DNA of 64,000 nucleotides from Microbacterium stercoris (GCF_017592545.1 NZ_JAGFOA010000004.1:310001-374000); one strand, 5' to 3'; shown: positions 53,954-63,906, counted from the first letter of the stretch. Program-made: numbers and translations. The notes: generated from the sequence alone by a model not told the origin.

Positions 53954-54642
53954 TCGGGCCCTTCAGGAGGGCGCTCTGGTGGGCGGGTGACTACGCGTAC
54001 GCGCTGGCCTGGCAGGCGCGGGCCTTCGTCGACCGGACGGATGCCGCGCGCTATCGAACGGGCGATCGCACTCCGATCGTCGTCGTTCCGGGGGTCTACG
54101 AGTCCTGGCGCTTTCTGCAGCCGCTCGTCGAGGCTCTTCACGACCGGGGCCATCCGGTGCACGTGATCGACCCTCTGCGCGACAACCGCGTACCCGTCAC
54201 CGCGGGTGCCCGGATCGTCGCCGATCATCTGCGACTGCACGACCTGCACGACGTCGTGATCGTCGCGCACAGCAAGGGCGGACTGATCGGCAAGCACGTC
54301 ATGGCCATCGGGCCGGCGGCGGATCGGATCCGCGGCATGGTCGCCGTGGCGACGCCCTTCTCGGGATCGCTCTACGCGCGCCTGATGCTCACGCGCACAC
54401 TGCGCAGCTTCTCACCACGCGACGCGACGATCCTGGCGCTCGCACGCGAGACCGCGGTCGACTCCCGCATCGTCTCGATCTACGGCGTCTTCGACCCGCA
54501 CATTCCCGGCGGCAGCCACCTGCCCGGTGCGACGAACGTCATGCTCGACACCGGCGGACATTTCCGGATCCTCGCCCATCCACGGGTCATCGCCGAGGTC
54601 GCGGCCCTGGCGGAGCGCCCCGGCCCGTCGGCCGGGGCGTGA
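53950..54642 (+). CDS. Alpha/beta hydrolase, lipase-like
   Basis: A 230-aa protein with a lipase layout: TPIVVVPGVYESWRFLQPLVEALHDRGHPVHVIDPL, the nucleophile Ser in VVIVAHSKGGLIGKHVM, and ATPFSGSLYARLML typical of triacylglycerol-lipase-like families. The acid Asp (VFDPHIPGG) and His (NVMLDTGGHFRIL) follow. GTG at 53950 overlaps the upstream gene. No signal peptide: it seems cytoplasmic, perhaps remodelling lipids in concert with the coupled hydrolase. Confidence 0.88.
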   Translation: MIGPFRRALWWAGDYAYALAWQARAFVDRTDAARYRTGDRTPIVVVPGVYESWRFLQPLVEALHDRGHPVHVIDPLRDNRVPVTAGARIVADHLRLHDLHDVVIVAHSKGGLIGKHVMAIGPAADRIRGMVAVATPFSGSLYARLMLTRTLRSFSPRDATILALARETAVDSRIVSIYGVFDPHIPGGSHLPGATNVMLDTGGHFRILAHPRVIAEVAALAERPGPSAGA

Positions 54643-54648
54643 TGCCGT

Positions 54649-55674
54649 TCACCGCCAGCCGAGTGCCGGTGCGACGTCCTTCACGATCGATTCGATGAGG
54701 TGGGCGTTGTAGTCCACACCCAGCTGGCTCGGGATCGTGATGAGCAGGGTGTCCGACTCCGCGATCGCCTCGTCGCGACGCAGCTCCTCGATGAGCACCT
54801 CGGGCTCGGCGGCATACGAGCGACCGAAGATCGCGCGCTGATTCGCCTCGATGTACCCGATCTGATCCTCACGGTCGCCGCCGCCTACGAAGTAGCGGCG
54901 GTCGCGCTCATCGGTGATGGCGACGATCGAACGCGACACCGACACGCGCGGTTCGAAGCCCCAGTCGTGCTTCGCCCACTCCTCGCGGAACATCCGGATC
55001 TGCCCCGCCTGCTGCACGTGGAAAGGCTCACCCGTCTCGTCGAACTTCAGCGTGGAGCTCATCAGGTTCATGCCCTGCTGTGCCGCCCACACCGCCGTCG
55101 CATTCGCGCCGGCTCCCCACCAGATCCGCTCCCGCAGGCCCTCCGAGTGCGGCTCGAGACGCAGCGGGCCTGGCGGGTTCGGGAACATCGGCCGAGGGTT
55201 GGGCTCGGCGAAACCTTGTCCCTCGAGCAGCTGCAGCAGGAGCTCGGTCTTCCCGCGCGCCATCGCCGCGCCGTCCGCGTCGTCCTCATCGACCTGGTAG
55301 CCGAAGTGACGCCACCCGTCGATCACCTGCTCGGGTGAACCACGCGAGATGCCGAGCTGCAGTCGTCCCTCGGCGATGAGGTCGGCGGATGAGGCGTCCT
55401 CGACCATGTAGAGCGGGTTCTCGTAGCGCATGTCGATGACGCCGGTCCCGATCTCGATGCGCGAGGTCTTCGCGCCGATCGCCGCAAGCAGCGGGAAGGG
55501 CGAACTCATCTGGCGCGCGAAATGGTGCACACGGAAGTACGCGCCGTCGCCGCCGATGTCCTCGACGGCCTGGGCAAGGTCGATCGACTGCAGCAGCATG
55601 TCACCCGCACTGCGGGCGCTCGACTGAGGGTGCGGCGTCCAATGGCCGAAGGACAGGAACCCGATCTTCTTCAC
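54649..55674 (-). CDS. LLM class flavin-dependent oxidoreductase
   Basis: A 341-aa luciferase-like enzyme. The TIM-barrel pattern is IGFLSFGHWTPHPQSSARSAGDMLLQSIDLAQAVEDIGGDGAYFRVHHFARQ, then AAIGAKTSRIEIGTGVIDMRYENPLYMVEDASSADLIAEGRLQLGISRGSPE. GTG at 55674 is the similarity start, though its ribosome-binding site is poor; the longer frame to 55875 enters the SGNH gene. It lies after the SGNH hydrolase with a 17-nt gap. Substrate and flavin (FMN or F420) unknown. Confidence 0.88.
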   Translation of the reverse strand: MKKIGFLSFGHWTPHPQSSARSAGDMLLQSIDLAQAVEDIGGDGAYFRVHHFARQMSSPFPLLAAIGAKTSRIEIGTGVIDMRYENPLYMVEDASSADLIAEGRLQLGISRGSPEQVIDGWRHFGYQVDEDDADGAAMARGKTELLLQLLEGQGFAEPNPRPMFPNPPGPLRLEPHSEGLRERIWWGAGANATAVWAAQQGMNLMSSTLKFDETGEPFHVQQAGQIRMFREEWAKHDWGFEPRVSVSRSIVAITDERDRRYFVGGGDREDQIGYIEANQRAIFGRSYAAEPEVLIEELRRDEAIAESDTLLITIPSQLGVDYNAHLIESIVKDVAPALGWR

Positions 55675-55691
55675 GTCGACTGCAACCGTCG

Positions 55692-56474
55692 TCAGGCCGC
55701 GGAAATTCCATCCGGATGAATGGTCTGCCAGTCCGCGAACTTCGCGACGCGATTGTCTCCGGACGAGGTGCGCGTGAGACGGCGCTTGAGCCACGGTCCG
55801 ACGTGCTCGCGGTAGTACGCCGCTCCCCTGAGCCGCTCCCCCGGTTCCAGGGCGTCGAGCGGCAGCTCCCACCACGACGGATCCGGTTCGATTCCGAGCG
55901 CCGTGAGCACACGGGCGGCTACGCGGTGATGTCCTCGCGCATTCATGTGCAGCCTGTCGGGCGCCCAGAAGTCGCCCGTGGCGAGCTCGCGGTCCGGCCA
56001 GTTGAAGGCGCGCACCACATCGGAGCGTCCGCCGAGACGCGCCTCGACAACGGCGGACAGCTGGTCGCCCCGGCGCTTGACGACCGAGCCCAGGGGCAGA
56101 CCGGCGGTGGGGTCGGCACCCGAGAGCAGGATCATTGTCACGCCCTCCTCATCGCAGCGGCGGAGCACCTGCTCGAAGGCATCGGCGATGCGCTCGAGCG
56201 TGGTGCGGGGCCGCAGCATGTCATTGCCGCCGCCGTTGAAGGAGAGGTGCGTCGGCTTCAACGCGAGGGCCGCTTCGAGCTGTTCGTCGACGATCGGCCA
56301 GGCCAGTCGCCCCCGGATAGCGAGGTTCGCGTATTCGATGGGCGCGCCGATCCCCCGCGCCCACCCCTGCGCGGCGAGGTCTGCCCACCCCCGTGGGGTG
56401 CCGTCCGGAAGCTCGTCGCCCACGCCCTCCGTGAACGAATCGCCGATGGCCACGAAGCGAACGTCTGCAGACAC
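55692..56474 (-). CDS. SGNH/GDSL hydrolase
   Basis: A 260-aa esterase-type protein. The four SGNH blocks are visible: FVAIGDSFTEGVGDEL (Ser), ANLAIRGRL (Gly), SFNGGGNDMLRP (Asn) and DRLHMNARGHHRVA (Asp-His). No signal peptide, so intracellular. It is followed by an LLM oxidoreductase and preceded 21 nt upstream by the MFS gene on the same strand, so the three may be one transcript. Natural substrate unknown. Confidence 0.93.
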   Translation of the reverse strand: MSADVRFVAIGDSFTEGVGDELPDGTPRGWADLAAQGWARGIGAPIEYANLAIRGRLAWPIVDEQLEAALALKPTHLSFNGGGNDMLRPRTTLERIADAFEQVLRRCDEEGVTMILLSGADPTAGLPLGSVVKRRGDQLSAVVEARLGGRSDVVRAFNWPDRELATGDFWAPDRLHMNARGHHRVAARVLTALGIEPDPSWWELPLDALEPGERLRGAAYYREHVGPWLKRRLTRTSSGDNRVAKFADWQTIHPDGISAA

Positions 56475-56495
56475 CGCGTCAGTCTACGACCGGCG

Positions 56496-57848
56496 TCACG
56501 CTCCGGCGGTGAGACGCTCCTCCAGAGCCGCACCGCGCTTCTCCGCCAGGGGGATCACCCCGAGCGCTGCGATGGCGAAGAACACCGAGAACACGGCGAA
56601 CAGCAGGGGTGCTCCACCGAACGCCATCGCCCAGGGGACGAAGAGGGGCGCGATGATCGACGCGATCCGACCTACGGCGGCCGCCCATCCGGATCCGGTC
56701 GCGCGCAGCTGCGTGGGATACGCCTCCGGGGTCACCGCGTACAGGGCGCCCCACGCGCCGAGGTTGAAGAACGAGAGCGCACATCCCGCCGCGATGATCT
56801 GCCATACCTCGAGAGCATTGCCGAACAGAAGTGCCGAGAAGGCGGAGCCCACGAGGAACACCGCCAGAGTCGGGCGTCTCCCCCAGCGCTCGACGAGCCA
56901 TGCGGCCACCGCATAGCCGGGGAGCTGGGCCAGTGTGATGACGAGCGTGAACTCGAACGACTTCACGAGGTCGAATCCCTGCGCGAACAGAATCGACGGG
57001 ATCCAGATGAATGCGCCGTAGTACGAGAAGTTCACACAGAACCAGACGAGCCAGAGGGCGCCCGTGCGCATCCGCAGCGCCGGCTCCCACAGTGCGGCGA
57101 CCGCGGCGAGGCCGCGTGGCGCTGTCGGCACGGGCGCGGTGGTCGGATCGATCACGGGCGCCTCGACGCGGCTCACCGGTCGCCCCGCCGAGGCCTCGAA
57201 CGCGCGCACGATCCTCTCGGACTCTGCGGTGCGTCCCACGCTCTCGAGGTATCGCGGCGACTCCGGAAGCGCCCAGCGCACGATCAGCGCGTAGAGAGCC
57301 GGGACGGCTCCCACGGCGAAGGCCCACCGCCACCCGTCCTGCATCGGCACGACGAAGTAGCCGATGAGCGCGGCGATCGTCCATCCGACGGCCCAGAAGG
57401 CCTCGAGGATGACCACGAGGCGGCCTCGGATGCGCGCGGGCGCGAACTCGCTGACATAGGTGGAGGCCACGGGGAGCTCGGAGCCCAGACCCAGCCCGAC
57501 CACGAACCGCAGAACCAACAGCGCCGCCACGCCGCCGACCAGCGCGCTCGCTCCCGTCGCGAGTCCATAGATCAACAGCGTCAGAGCGAAGACCTGCCGT
57601 CGGCCGAGGCGATCCGCGAGGAGCCCGCCGACGCTCGCTCCGATCGCCATCCCGATGAATCCGGCCGAGGCGATCCACGACGTCTCAACGGGCGACAGCT
57701 GCCACTCGACGGCCAGCGCGGCGATGACGAAGGAGATCAGCCCTACGTCCATCGCGTCCAAAGCCCACCCGATGCCCGAGCCGGTGAGCAGGCGCAGGTG
57801 TCGTCGGGTGAATGGCAGGGCGTCGAGGCGGGCGGACGGCGCGGTCAT
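56496..57848 (-). CDS. MFS transporter, sugar-porter/NiaP-like
   Basis: A 450-aa 12-helix permease. The MFS signature after helix 2 is GGLLADRLGRR (about 74-84). The ELPVASTYVSEFAPARIRGRLVVILEAFWAVGWTIAALIG segment fits the sugar-porter/NiaP niacin subgroup, and the central loop and a matching WLVERWGRRP motif between helices 8 and 9 are present. ATG at 57848 is chosen; ATG at 57860 is an alternative. A carboxylate or vitamin substrate is likely, but not provable here. Confidence 0.9.
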   Translation of the reverse strand: MTAPSARLDALPFTRRHLRLLTGSGIGWALDAMDVGLISFVIAALAVEWQLSPVETSWIASAGFIGMAIGASVGGLLADRLGRRQVFALTLLIYGLATGASALVGGVAALLVLRFVVGLGLGSELPVASTYVSEFAPARIRGRLVVILEAFWAVGWTIAALIGYFVVPMQDGWRWAFAVGAVPALYALIVRWALPESPRYLESVGRTAESERIVRAFEASAGRPVSRVEAPVIDPTTAPVPTAPRGLAAVAALWEPALRMRTGALWLVWFCVNFSYYGAFIWIPSILFAQGFDLVKSFEFTLVITLAQLPGYAVAAWLVERWGRRPTLAVFLVGSAFSALLFGNALEVWQIIAAGCALSFFNLGAWGALYAVTPEAYPTQLRATGSGWAAAVGRIASIIAPLFVPWAMAFGGAPLLFAVFSVFFAIAALGVIPLAEKRGAALEERLTAGA

Positions 57849-57909
57849 GGCCGACAGCATATTGGTCGCGCGGGGACAGCCGTCGCACGCGACGGTGCGG
57901 TGCCGAGGA

Positions 57910-58944
57910 TCACTCGTCCGCGAGCAGTTCTCGCACGCGCGGAGCGACCTGCGTGCCGTAGAGCTCGATGCTCTTGAGGAGCTTGTCCTGTTCGAGCCCG
58001 CCGTTGGAGAACTTCAGGTCGAAGCGCGAGAGCCCCAGGGTGCGCACGGTGGAAGCGATCTTCTGCGCGACACGCTCCGGCGAACCGGCGTAGACCGCGC
58101 CCTCCGGACCGACCTCGCTCTGGAACTGCAGGCGGTTGTAGGTGCCGGGCCAGCCTCGTTCGCGGCCGATCTTCTCGCGCTGCTGCGCCAGGTCGGGATA
58201 CAGCTCGTCCCAAGCCTGCTCGTCGGTCTCAGCCACGTGACCGGGAGAATGCACCCCCACGGGCGCGAGCGGCTTCTCGTACGAGTCCAGCGAGCGGTGG
58301 AAGAGGTCGACGTACGAACGGAATCGCGCTGGCGACCCGCCGATGATCGCGAGCATCAGTCCGAGTCCGTGACGCGCTGTGCGCACCACGGACTCCGGGG
58401 ATCCACCGACGCCCACCCATGCCGTGAGGCCGTTCGCGGTCTTGGGGTACACGTCGGCGTTCTCGAGACCCGCGCGCTTCAGGCCGTGCCAGGTGACGGG
58501 CTTCTCCCCCATCAGCTGCACAAACAGGTCGAGCTTCTCCTCGAAGAGCACCTCGTAGTCGTGCAGGTCGTAGCCGAACAGCGGGAACGACTCGATGAAG
58601 GAGCCGCGCCCGAGGATCACCTCCGCACGACCGCTCGAGACGGCGTCGAGCGTGGCGAAACGCTCGTACACGCGCACGGGGTCGTCGCTGGAGAGCACCG
58701 TCACGGCCGTGCCGAGACGGATGTCCTTCGTCACCGACGCGATCGCCGCGAGGACGATCTCCGGGCTGGAGACAGCGAACTCTGGCCGATGGTGTTCGCC
58801 GACACCGAAGAACTGCAGGCCGACCTCGTCGGCGAGCTTCGCCTGAGCGACGACGTCGCGGATCGCCTGTGCGTCACTGACGGGCTTCCCATCCGCGCCG
58901 CGGGTGACGTCGCCGAATGTGTCCAGGCCGAGCTCGATCTCCAT
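57910..58944 (-). CDS. LLM class flavin-dependent oxidoreductase
   Basis: A 344-aa protein: MEIELGLDTFGDVTRGADGKPVSDAQAIRDVVAQAKLADEVGLQFFGVGEHHRPEFAVSSPEIVLAAIASVTKDIRLGTAVTVLSSDDPVRVYERFATLDAVSSGRAEVILGRGSFIESFPLFGYDLHDYEVLF is the pattern of the TIGR03858-like group of LLM oxidoreductases. The end is RVRELLADE. It starts with ATG after AGGAAGGATCC. It is a paralogue, not a duplicate, of the LLM genes at 26.2 and 54.6 kb. Substrate unknown. Confidence 0.92.
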   Translation of the reverse strand: MEIELGLDTFGDVTRGADGKPVSDAQAIRDVVAQAKLADEVGLQFFGVGEHHRPEFAVSSPEIVLAAIASVTKDIRLGTAVTVLSSDDPVRVYERFATLDAVSSGRAEVILGRGSFIESFPLFGYDLHDYEVLFEEKLDLFVQLMGEKPVTWHGLKRAGLENADVYPKTANGLTAWVGVGGSPESVVRTARHGLGLMLAIIGGSPARFRSYVDLFHRSLDSYEKPLAPVGVHSPGHVAETDEQAWDELYPDLAQQREKIGRERGWPGTYNRLQFQSEVGPEGAVYAGSPERVAQKIASTVRTLGLSRFDLKFSNGGLEQDKLLKSIELYGTQVAPRVRELLADE

Positions 58945-58999
58945 GGGGATCCTTCCTATTCACTCGCATGTAACGCGGGTGAGGTCGACGCATTCCCGA

Positions 59000-60670
59000 T
59001 CAGTCGAGCAAGGCGCTGCGGAGAGTGTCGAGGCCGACACCACCGAGATCGAGCGCGCGCTTGTGGAACTCCTTCATGGAGAACGCGTCACCCCGGGCAG
59101 CGCGGTAGGCGTCTCGCACCTGCTCCCAGAGGCGCTGGCCCACCTTGTAGGCGGGAGCCTGGCCGGGCCAGCCGAGGTACCGGTTCACCTCGAACTGCAC
59201 GAACTCATCGGACATGTTGACATTGGCGCGCAGGAAGTCGAGCGCGTAGTCGGCATCCCACGTGCCGGCCCCGTCCAGCCGCGGCTTGCCCAGGTGCACA
59301 CCGATGTCGAGCACCACGCGGGCCGCACGCATGCGCTGCCCGTCGAGCATGCCGAGGCGATCGGCGGGGTCATCGAGATAGCCCAGCTGCTCCATCAGGC
59401 GCTCGGCGTACAGCGCCCAGCCCTCGGCGTGGCCCGAGGTGCCCGCGAGCAGGCGCCGCCAGGAGTTCAGCTGCGCGCGGTTGTAGACCGCCTGCCCGAT
59501 CTGCAGGTGATGGCCGGGGACGCCTTCGTGATAGACCGTCGTCAGCTCGCGCCAGGTGTCGAACTCGGTGACCCCCTCCGGCACGGACCACCACATGCGC
59601 CCCGGTCGCGAGAAGTCATCGGTCGGCCCGGTGTAGTAGATGCCCCCCTCCTGCGTCGGGGCGATCATGCACTCGAGACGGCGCACCTCGGGCGGGATCT
59701 CGAAGTGCGTGCGACCGAGCTCCTCTACCGCGCGATCGCTCGTCTGCTGCATCCACTCTCTCAGCGCGTCGGTGCCGACGAGCTTCCGCGACGCGTCCGA
59801 CTCGAGGTGCGCGACGGCCTCGGCGACCGTCGCGCCGGGGAGGATCTCGCGTGCGATCGCCTCCTGCTCCTCCGTCATGCGGGCGAGCTCTTCGATTCCC
59901 CACTCGTAGGTCTCATCGAGGTCGATGGAGGCCCCGAGGAACCGGCGGGAGTGCAGCGCATAGAGGTCGCGACCCACCGCGTCGGTCTCTGTCGCGGCAT
60001 TGGCCAGCGGACCCGACAGGAAGTCGGCGAGGCGGTCGTACGCAGCGCGCGCAGCGGTCGCGGCGCGATCGAGGTCGGCCTTCACGGACTCCGGCAGCGT
60101 GCCGTTCTCGGGTGCCGCACGGCCGGCGAGATCCGCGAAGAAGCCGTCCTCCGCCGAGTAGCGGGCGACCTGCTGGGCGACCTCGCGCACCTGGCGCACC
60201 GCCGGGACGATCCCGCGTGAGATGCCCTCGGCGAGCGTCTCGGTGTAGCCGTCGAGCGCATCGGGAATCGCCGACATGCGCGTCGCGATGACCGCCCAGT
60301 CATCCACGGTGGCGGTGGGCATCAGGTCGTACACCTGGCGCACATCCTGGGCGGCGCTCGCGATCACATTCAGGTCGCGCAGATGCCACCCCGCTTCGTG
60401 CAGCTCGGCGGCCAGGCGCAGCTCGGCGCCCAGATCGGTCTGGGTCACGCGGTCGACGTCGTCGACCGGCGTGGCCGCATCCAGCGCCTCCAGTGTGCGG
60501 CGGCCCGCTGCGACCGACTCCTCGTGGCCGGCGGGGCTGAAGTCGTCATAGCGGTCGTTCGCTTCCGTACGACCGATGTACGTCGCCGCGATCGGTGACA
60601 GCCGCACGACCTCGTCGACCCAGCTCTCAGCGATCCGGTCGATCTCGGTCTGCTCCCGCTGATCCGTCAT
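59000..60670 (-). CDS. DUF885 family metallopeptidase-like protein
   Basis: A 556-aa, mostly helical protein. Its zinc-type motif is VYHEGVPGHHLQIGQAVYNR (HExxxHH, about residues 380-395), then the second Glu in EGWALYAERLMEQLGYLDDP. The actinobacterial DUF885 group is related to M32/M3 peptidases and angiotensin-converting-enzyme folds; peptidase activity is inferred. No signal peptide is apparent. The polA gene lies 36 nt upstream on the same strand, probably a shared transcript. Confidence 0.92.
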   Translation of the reverse strand: MTDQREQTEIDRIAESWVDEVVRLSPIAATYIGRTEANDRYDDFSPAGHEESVAAGRRTLEALDAATPVDDVDRVTQTDLGAELRLAAELHEAGWHLRDLNVIASAAQDVRQVYDLMPTATVDDWAVIATRMSAIPDALDGYTETLAEGISRGIVPAVRQVREVAQQVARYSAEDGFFADLAGRAAPENGTLPESVKADLDRAATAARAAYDRLADFLSGPLANAATETDAVGRDLYALHSRRFLGASIDLDETYEWGIEELARMTEEQEAIAREILPGATVAEAVAHLESDASRKLVGTDALREWMQQTSDRAVEELGRTHFEIPPEVRRLECMIAPTQEGGIYYTGPTDDFSRPGRMWWSVPEGVTEFDTWRELTTVYHEGVPGHHLQIGQAVYNRAQLNSWRRLLAGTSGHAEGWALYAERLMEQLGYLDDPADRLGMLDGQRMRAARVVLDIGVHLGKPRLDGAGTWDADYALDFLRANVNMSDEFVQFEVNRYLGWPGQAPAYKVGQRLWEQVRDAYRAARGDAFSMKEFHKRALDLGGVGLDTLRSALLD

Positions 60671-60706
60671 CCTCGTCGAATCCTCTCGTCTTCTTTCGAA
60701 CCGCGC

Positions 60707-63349
60707 TCAGTGCGCGGCTTCGTTCCAGTCGGCGCCGCGTCCCACCTGGACATCGAGCGGCACCGTGAGCTGCGCCGCCGTGCCCATGCGCTCACGCACG
60801 ATGCGTTCGACCTCGTCCCACTCCCCCGGAGCGACCTCAACCACGAGCTCGTCATGGATCTGCAGCAGCACCCGCGATCGCAGATCGCGCAGGTCGTTAT
60901 GGATGCGGAACAGCGCGATCTTCATGATGTCGGCCGCGCTGCCCTGGATCGGCGCGTTGAGCGCGGCGCGCTCGGCGTTCTCGCGCAGCTGCCGATTGGG
61001 GCTCGTCAGATCGGGGAACGGCCGGCGGCGGCCGAAGATGGTCTCGGTGTAGCCATCGACACGGGCCTGCTCGACCGACGAACGCAGGTAGTCGCGCACG
61101 GCGCCGAACCGCGCGAAGTACTCGATCATCAGCGACTTCGCCTCGGACTGATCGATGCGCAGCTGCTTGGCGAGGCCGAACGCGGAAAGGCCGTACACAA
61201 GGCCATAGGACATGGCCTTGACCTTGGTGCGCATGGCCGGCGAGACGTCCTCGGGCTCCACGCCGAACACCCGCGCGCCGACGAATCGGTGCAGGTCCTC
61301 GCCCGTGTTGAACGCCTCGATGAGCCCGGGGTCGCCCGACAGGTGCGCCATGATGCGCATCTCGATCTGCGAGTAGTCCGCCGTCAGGAGCGAGTCGTAG
61401 CCGTCACCCACTTCGAAGGCGGCACGGATACGGCGCGACTCCTCGGTGCGCACCGGGATGTTCTGCAGGTTCGGGTCGGTGCTCGAGAGCCGACCGGTCT
61501 GGCTTCCCGTCTGCACGTACGTGGTGCGCACGCGACCGTCGGGAGCGATCGCGGCGTCGAGCCCGTCGATGATCTGCTTGAGCTTCGTGGCCTCGCGGTG
61601 CTGCAGCAGCATGTCGAGGAACGGGTGGTGAGCCTTCTCCTGCAGGTCGGCCAGCGCGGCGGCGTCGGTCGTGTACCCCGTCTTGGTCTTGCGCGTCTTG
61701 GGCAGCTGGAGCTCTTCGAACAGCACCTCCTGCAGCTGCTTCGGCGAGCCGAGGTTCACCTCTCGGCCGATGGCGGCGTATGCCTCCTGAGCGATGGCAT
61801 CGGCGCGCGTGCCGAGCTCGCCCGAGAAGCGAGAGAGCTTCTCATGCGAGACCGCGACACCCGCGAGCTCCATGTCCGCCAACGTGGACAGCGTGGGCAG
61901 CTCGATGTCGACGAGCACCGAAGCGACGCTCTCCGCCAGCTCATCCCGGAGTCCGGTGACCACGCGCAGCGCGTACCAGGAGAGCTGTCCCGGAGTCGCG
62001 CCCTCGGTCTCGGGCACAAGCTGCGACGGATCGGCTTCCGGCAGCTTCTCGCCGAGGTAGCGCTCGACGAGATCGCCGAGCGTCTTGTCGGGGAAGCTCG
62101 GGCGCAGCAGCCATCCGGCCAGAATGGGGTCGTAGGCGATGCCCGAGACCCGGAGCCCCGCTCGGCCGAGCGCCTTGAGCTGCGGCTTGGCGTCGCTCAG
62201 CACCTTCGGCGCGTCGGACGCGAGCCAGGCGGCCAGCGCCTCCGCGACCTCATCCGACCAAGTGGCTTCCACGGCTTCCGCGCCCTGGCCCTCGACGATG
62301 CGCGCCAGGCCGATGCGCTCGGGCAGACCGCCGAGGATCGTCACGGTCACGCCCGTCTCGACCTGCGAGCCACCGGCCCACGCCGCGAGCTCGGTGGCGC
62401 TCGCCTGGCGCGCCTGCGGCGCGGGCTCCGCCGCGGCCTGGGGCTCATCCTGGGCGACCTCTCCGGCGGCCTCGAACACCCGGGGCAGCAGGGTGCGGAA
62501 CTCCAGGCGCGCGAAGATGTCGCGAACCGCCTGGGCATCCAGGGGCTGCCGGATGAGCTCCTCGGGCCGAACCGGCAGCTCGACGTCGCGGAGAAGACGG
62601 TTGAGCCTGCGATTGCGGCGGACGTCCTCCACGTGGGCCACGAGATTGCCGCCCACAACGCCCTTGATGGTGTGGGCGCCCTCAAGGAGCGCGTCGAGGG
62701 ATCCGAACTGGGTGAGCCACTTGACCGCGGTCTTCTCGCCCACCTTGGGCACGCCGGGCAGGTTGTCGCTCGTCTCACCCACCAGAGCGGCGATGTCGGG
62801 GTACATCTCGGGTGCGAGACCGTACTTCTCGACGACCGCGGGCGGGTCGTAGCGCTTGAGCTGGGAGACGCCCTGCACCGACGGATAAAGGAGCGTGACG
62901 TCGTCGTTGACGAGCTGGATCGTGTCGCGGTCGCCCGAGCACAGAAGCACCCGGAAGCCTGCTTCGACGCCCTGGGTGGCCAGCGTGGCGAGGATGTCAT
63001 CGGCCTCGAAATCGGGCTTGGTCAGCACCGTCACCCCCATGGCCTCGAGGCACTCCTGGAGGAGGGGGATCTGTCCGCGGAACTCAGACGGCGTCTCGGC
63101 CCGATTCGCCTTGTACTCCGTGTACTCGCGGGTGCGGAACGACTCGCGAGATGTATCGAAGGCGACGGCCAGATGGGTCGGCTTCTCGGCCTTCAGCAGG
63201 TTCACGAACATCGACAGGAAGCCGTAGATGCCGTTTGTGTGCTGGCCGTCCTTGGTCGTGAAGTTGTCGACCGGGAGGGCGTAGAACGCCCGGTACGCGA
63301 GCGAATGGCCGTCGACGACCAGAAGGGTAGGCTTTGCGGAGTCCGTCAC
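60707..63349 (-). CDS. polA: DNA polymerase I
   Basis: An 880-aa repair polymerase. Residues 1-290 are the 5' nuclease (LLVVDGHSLAYRAFYALPVDNF, FEADDILATLA, LVGETSDNLPGVPKVGEKTA). About 310-500 is a degenerate 3'-5' exonuclease domain without the DEDD residues, as in other actinobacteria. The polymerase domain has motif A DYSQIEMRIMAHLS, motif B TKVKAMSYGLVYGLS and motif C QIHDELVVEV. The start MTDSAKPTLLVV has a GCAGGGTG ribosome-binding site. The hotdog gene is divergent, 43 bp away. Confidence 0.96.
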   Translation of the reverse strand: MTDSAKPTLLVVDGHSLAYRAFYALPVDNFTTKDGQHTNGIYGFLSMFVNLLKAEKPTHLAVAFDTSRESFRTREYTEYKANRAETPSEFRGQIPLLQECLEAMGVTVLTKPDFEADDILATLATQGVEAGFRVLLCSGDRDTIQLVNDDVTLLYPSVQGVSQLKRYDPPAVVEKYGLAPEMYPDIAALVGETSDNLPGVPKVGEKTAVKWLTQFGSLDALLEGAHTIKGVVGGNLVAHVEDVRRNRRLNRLLRDVELPVRPEELIRQPLDAQAVRDIFARLEFRTLLPRVFEAAGEVAQDEPQAAAEPAPQARQASATELAAWAGGSQVETGVTVTILGGLPERIGLARIVEGQGAEAVEATWSDEVAEALAAWLASDAPKVLSDAKPQLKALGRAGLRVSGIAYDPILAGWLLRPSFPDKTLGDLVERYLGEKLPEADPSQLVPETEGATPGQLSWYALRVVTGLRDELAESVASVLVDIELPTLSTLADMELAGVAVSHEKLSRFSGELGTRADAIAQEAYAAIGREVNLGSPKQLQEVLFEELQLPKTRKTKTGYTTDAAALADLQEKAHHPFLDMLLQHREATKLKQIIDGLDAAIAPDGRVRTTYVQTGSQTGRLSSTDPNLQNIPVRTEESRRIRAAFEVGDGYDSLLTADYSQIEMRIMAHLSGDPGLIEAFNTGEDLHRFVGARVFGVEPEDVSPAMRTKVKAMSYGLVYGLSAFGLAKQLRIDQSEAKSLMIEYFARFGAVRDYLRSSVEQARVDGYTETIFGRRRPFPDLTSPNRQLRENAERAALNAPIQGSAADIMKIALFRIHNDLRDLRSRVLLQIHDELVVEVAPGEWDEVERIVRERMGTAAQLTVPLDVQVGRGADWNEAAH

Positions 63350-63392
63350 CCTGCCAGCCTAACGAGGGCCAGGGACATCCCGAGGAGCATGC

Positions 63393-63836
63393 ATGACCGA
63401 CCTCTCCCCTGTCGTCTCCGAAGGCCTCGCCTGGCTGCACAAGCGCGGCACCGGAGTGCTCGCGCAGCGTATGGGCATCGAGTTCCAGGAGTTCTCCGCC
63501 GAGCGCTCCGTGGCGACCATGCCGGTCGAGGGCAACACCCAGCCCGTGGGTCTCCTGCATGGCGGCGCCTACGTTGTGCTGGGCGAGACGATGGGCTCGA
63601 TGGCGGCCAACTACCACGCCGGTCCCGGACGGCTCGCGGTGGGCCTCGACATCAACGCCACGCACACCAGCTCGGCTCGCTTCGGTCACGTCACGGCGAC
63701 CTGCACGGCCATCCATCTCGGCCGCACCACCACCGTGCACGAGATCGTCGTGGTGGACGAAGCGGGTCGTCGCTGCTCCACCGTGCGCATCACCAACCTG
63801 ATCAAGGACCTCCCGCCCGTGCGCTCGGCGAACTGA
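63393..63836 (+). CDS. Hotdog-fold thioesterase (PaaI/MenI type)
   Basis: A 147-aa acyl-CoA thioesterase. The hotdog helix is VGLLHGGAYVVLGETMGSMAANYH, with the catalytic Glu just after GGAYVVLG, and the strand GLDINATHTSSARFGHVTATCTAIHLGRTTTVHEIVVVDEAGRRCSTVRITNLI follows. In actinobacteria this gene regularly sits between polA and the pdtaR-type regulator, as here. The acyl-CoA substrate (for example DHNA-CoA) is not determined. Confidence 0.92.
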   Translation: MTDLSPVVSEGLAWLHKRGTGVLAQRMGIEFQEFSAERSVATMPVEGNTQPVGLLHGGAYVVLGETMGSMAANYHAGPGRLAVGLDINATHTSSARFGHVTATCTAIHLGRTTTVHEIVVVDEAGRRCSTVRITNLIKDLPPVRSAN

Positions 63837-63858
63837 GCGCGCGGCGCACCCAGACGGC

Positions 63859-63890
63859 GAAGGCGGGCCCGGATCTCCGGGCCCGCCTTC
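63859..63890. terminator. Bidirectional terminator between thioesterase and pdtaR
   Basis: Stem GAAGGCGGGCCCGGA / TCCGGGCCCGCCTTC around a 2-nt loop lies between two convergent genes, 22 nt from the thioesterase stop. Confidence 0.9.
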
Positions 63891-63906
63891 CGCACGTTCG
63901 AGGTGC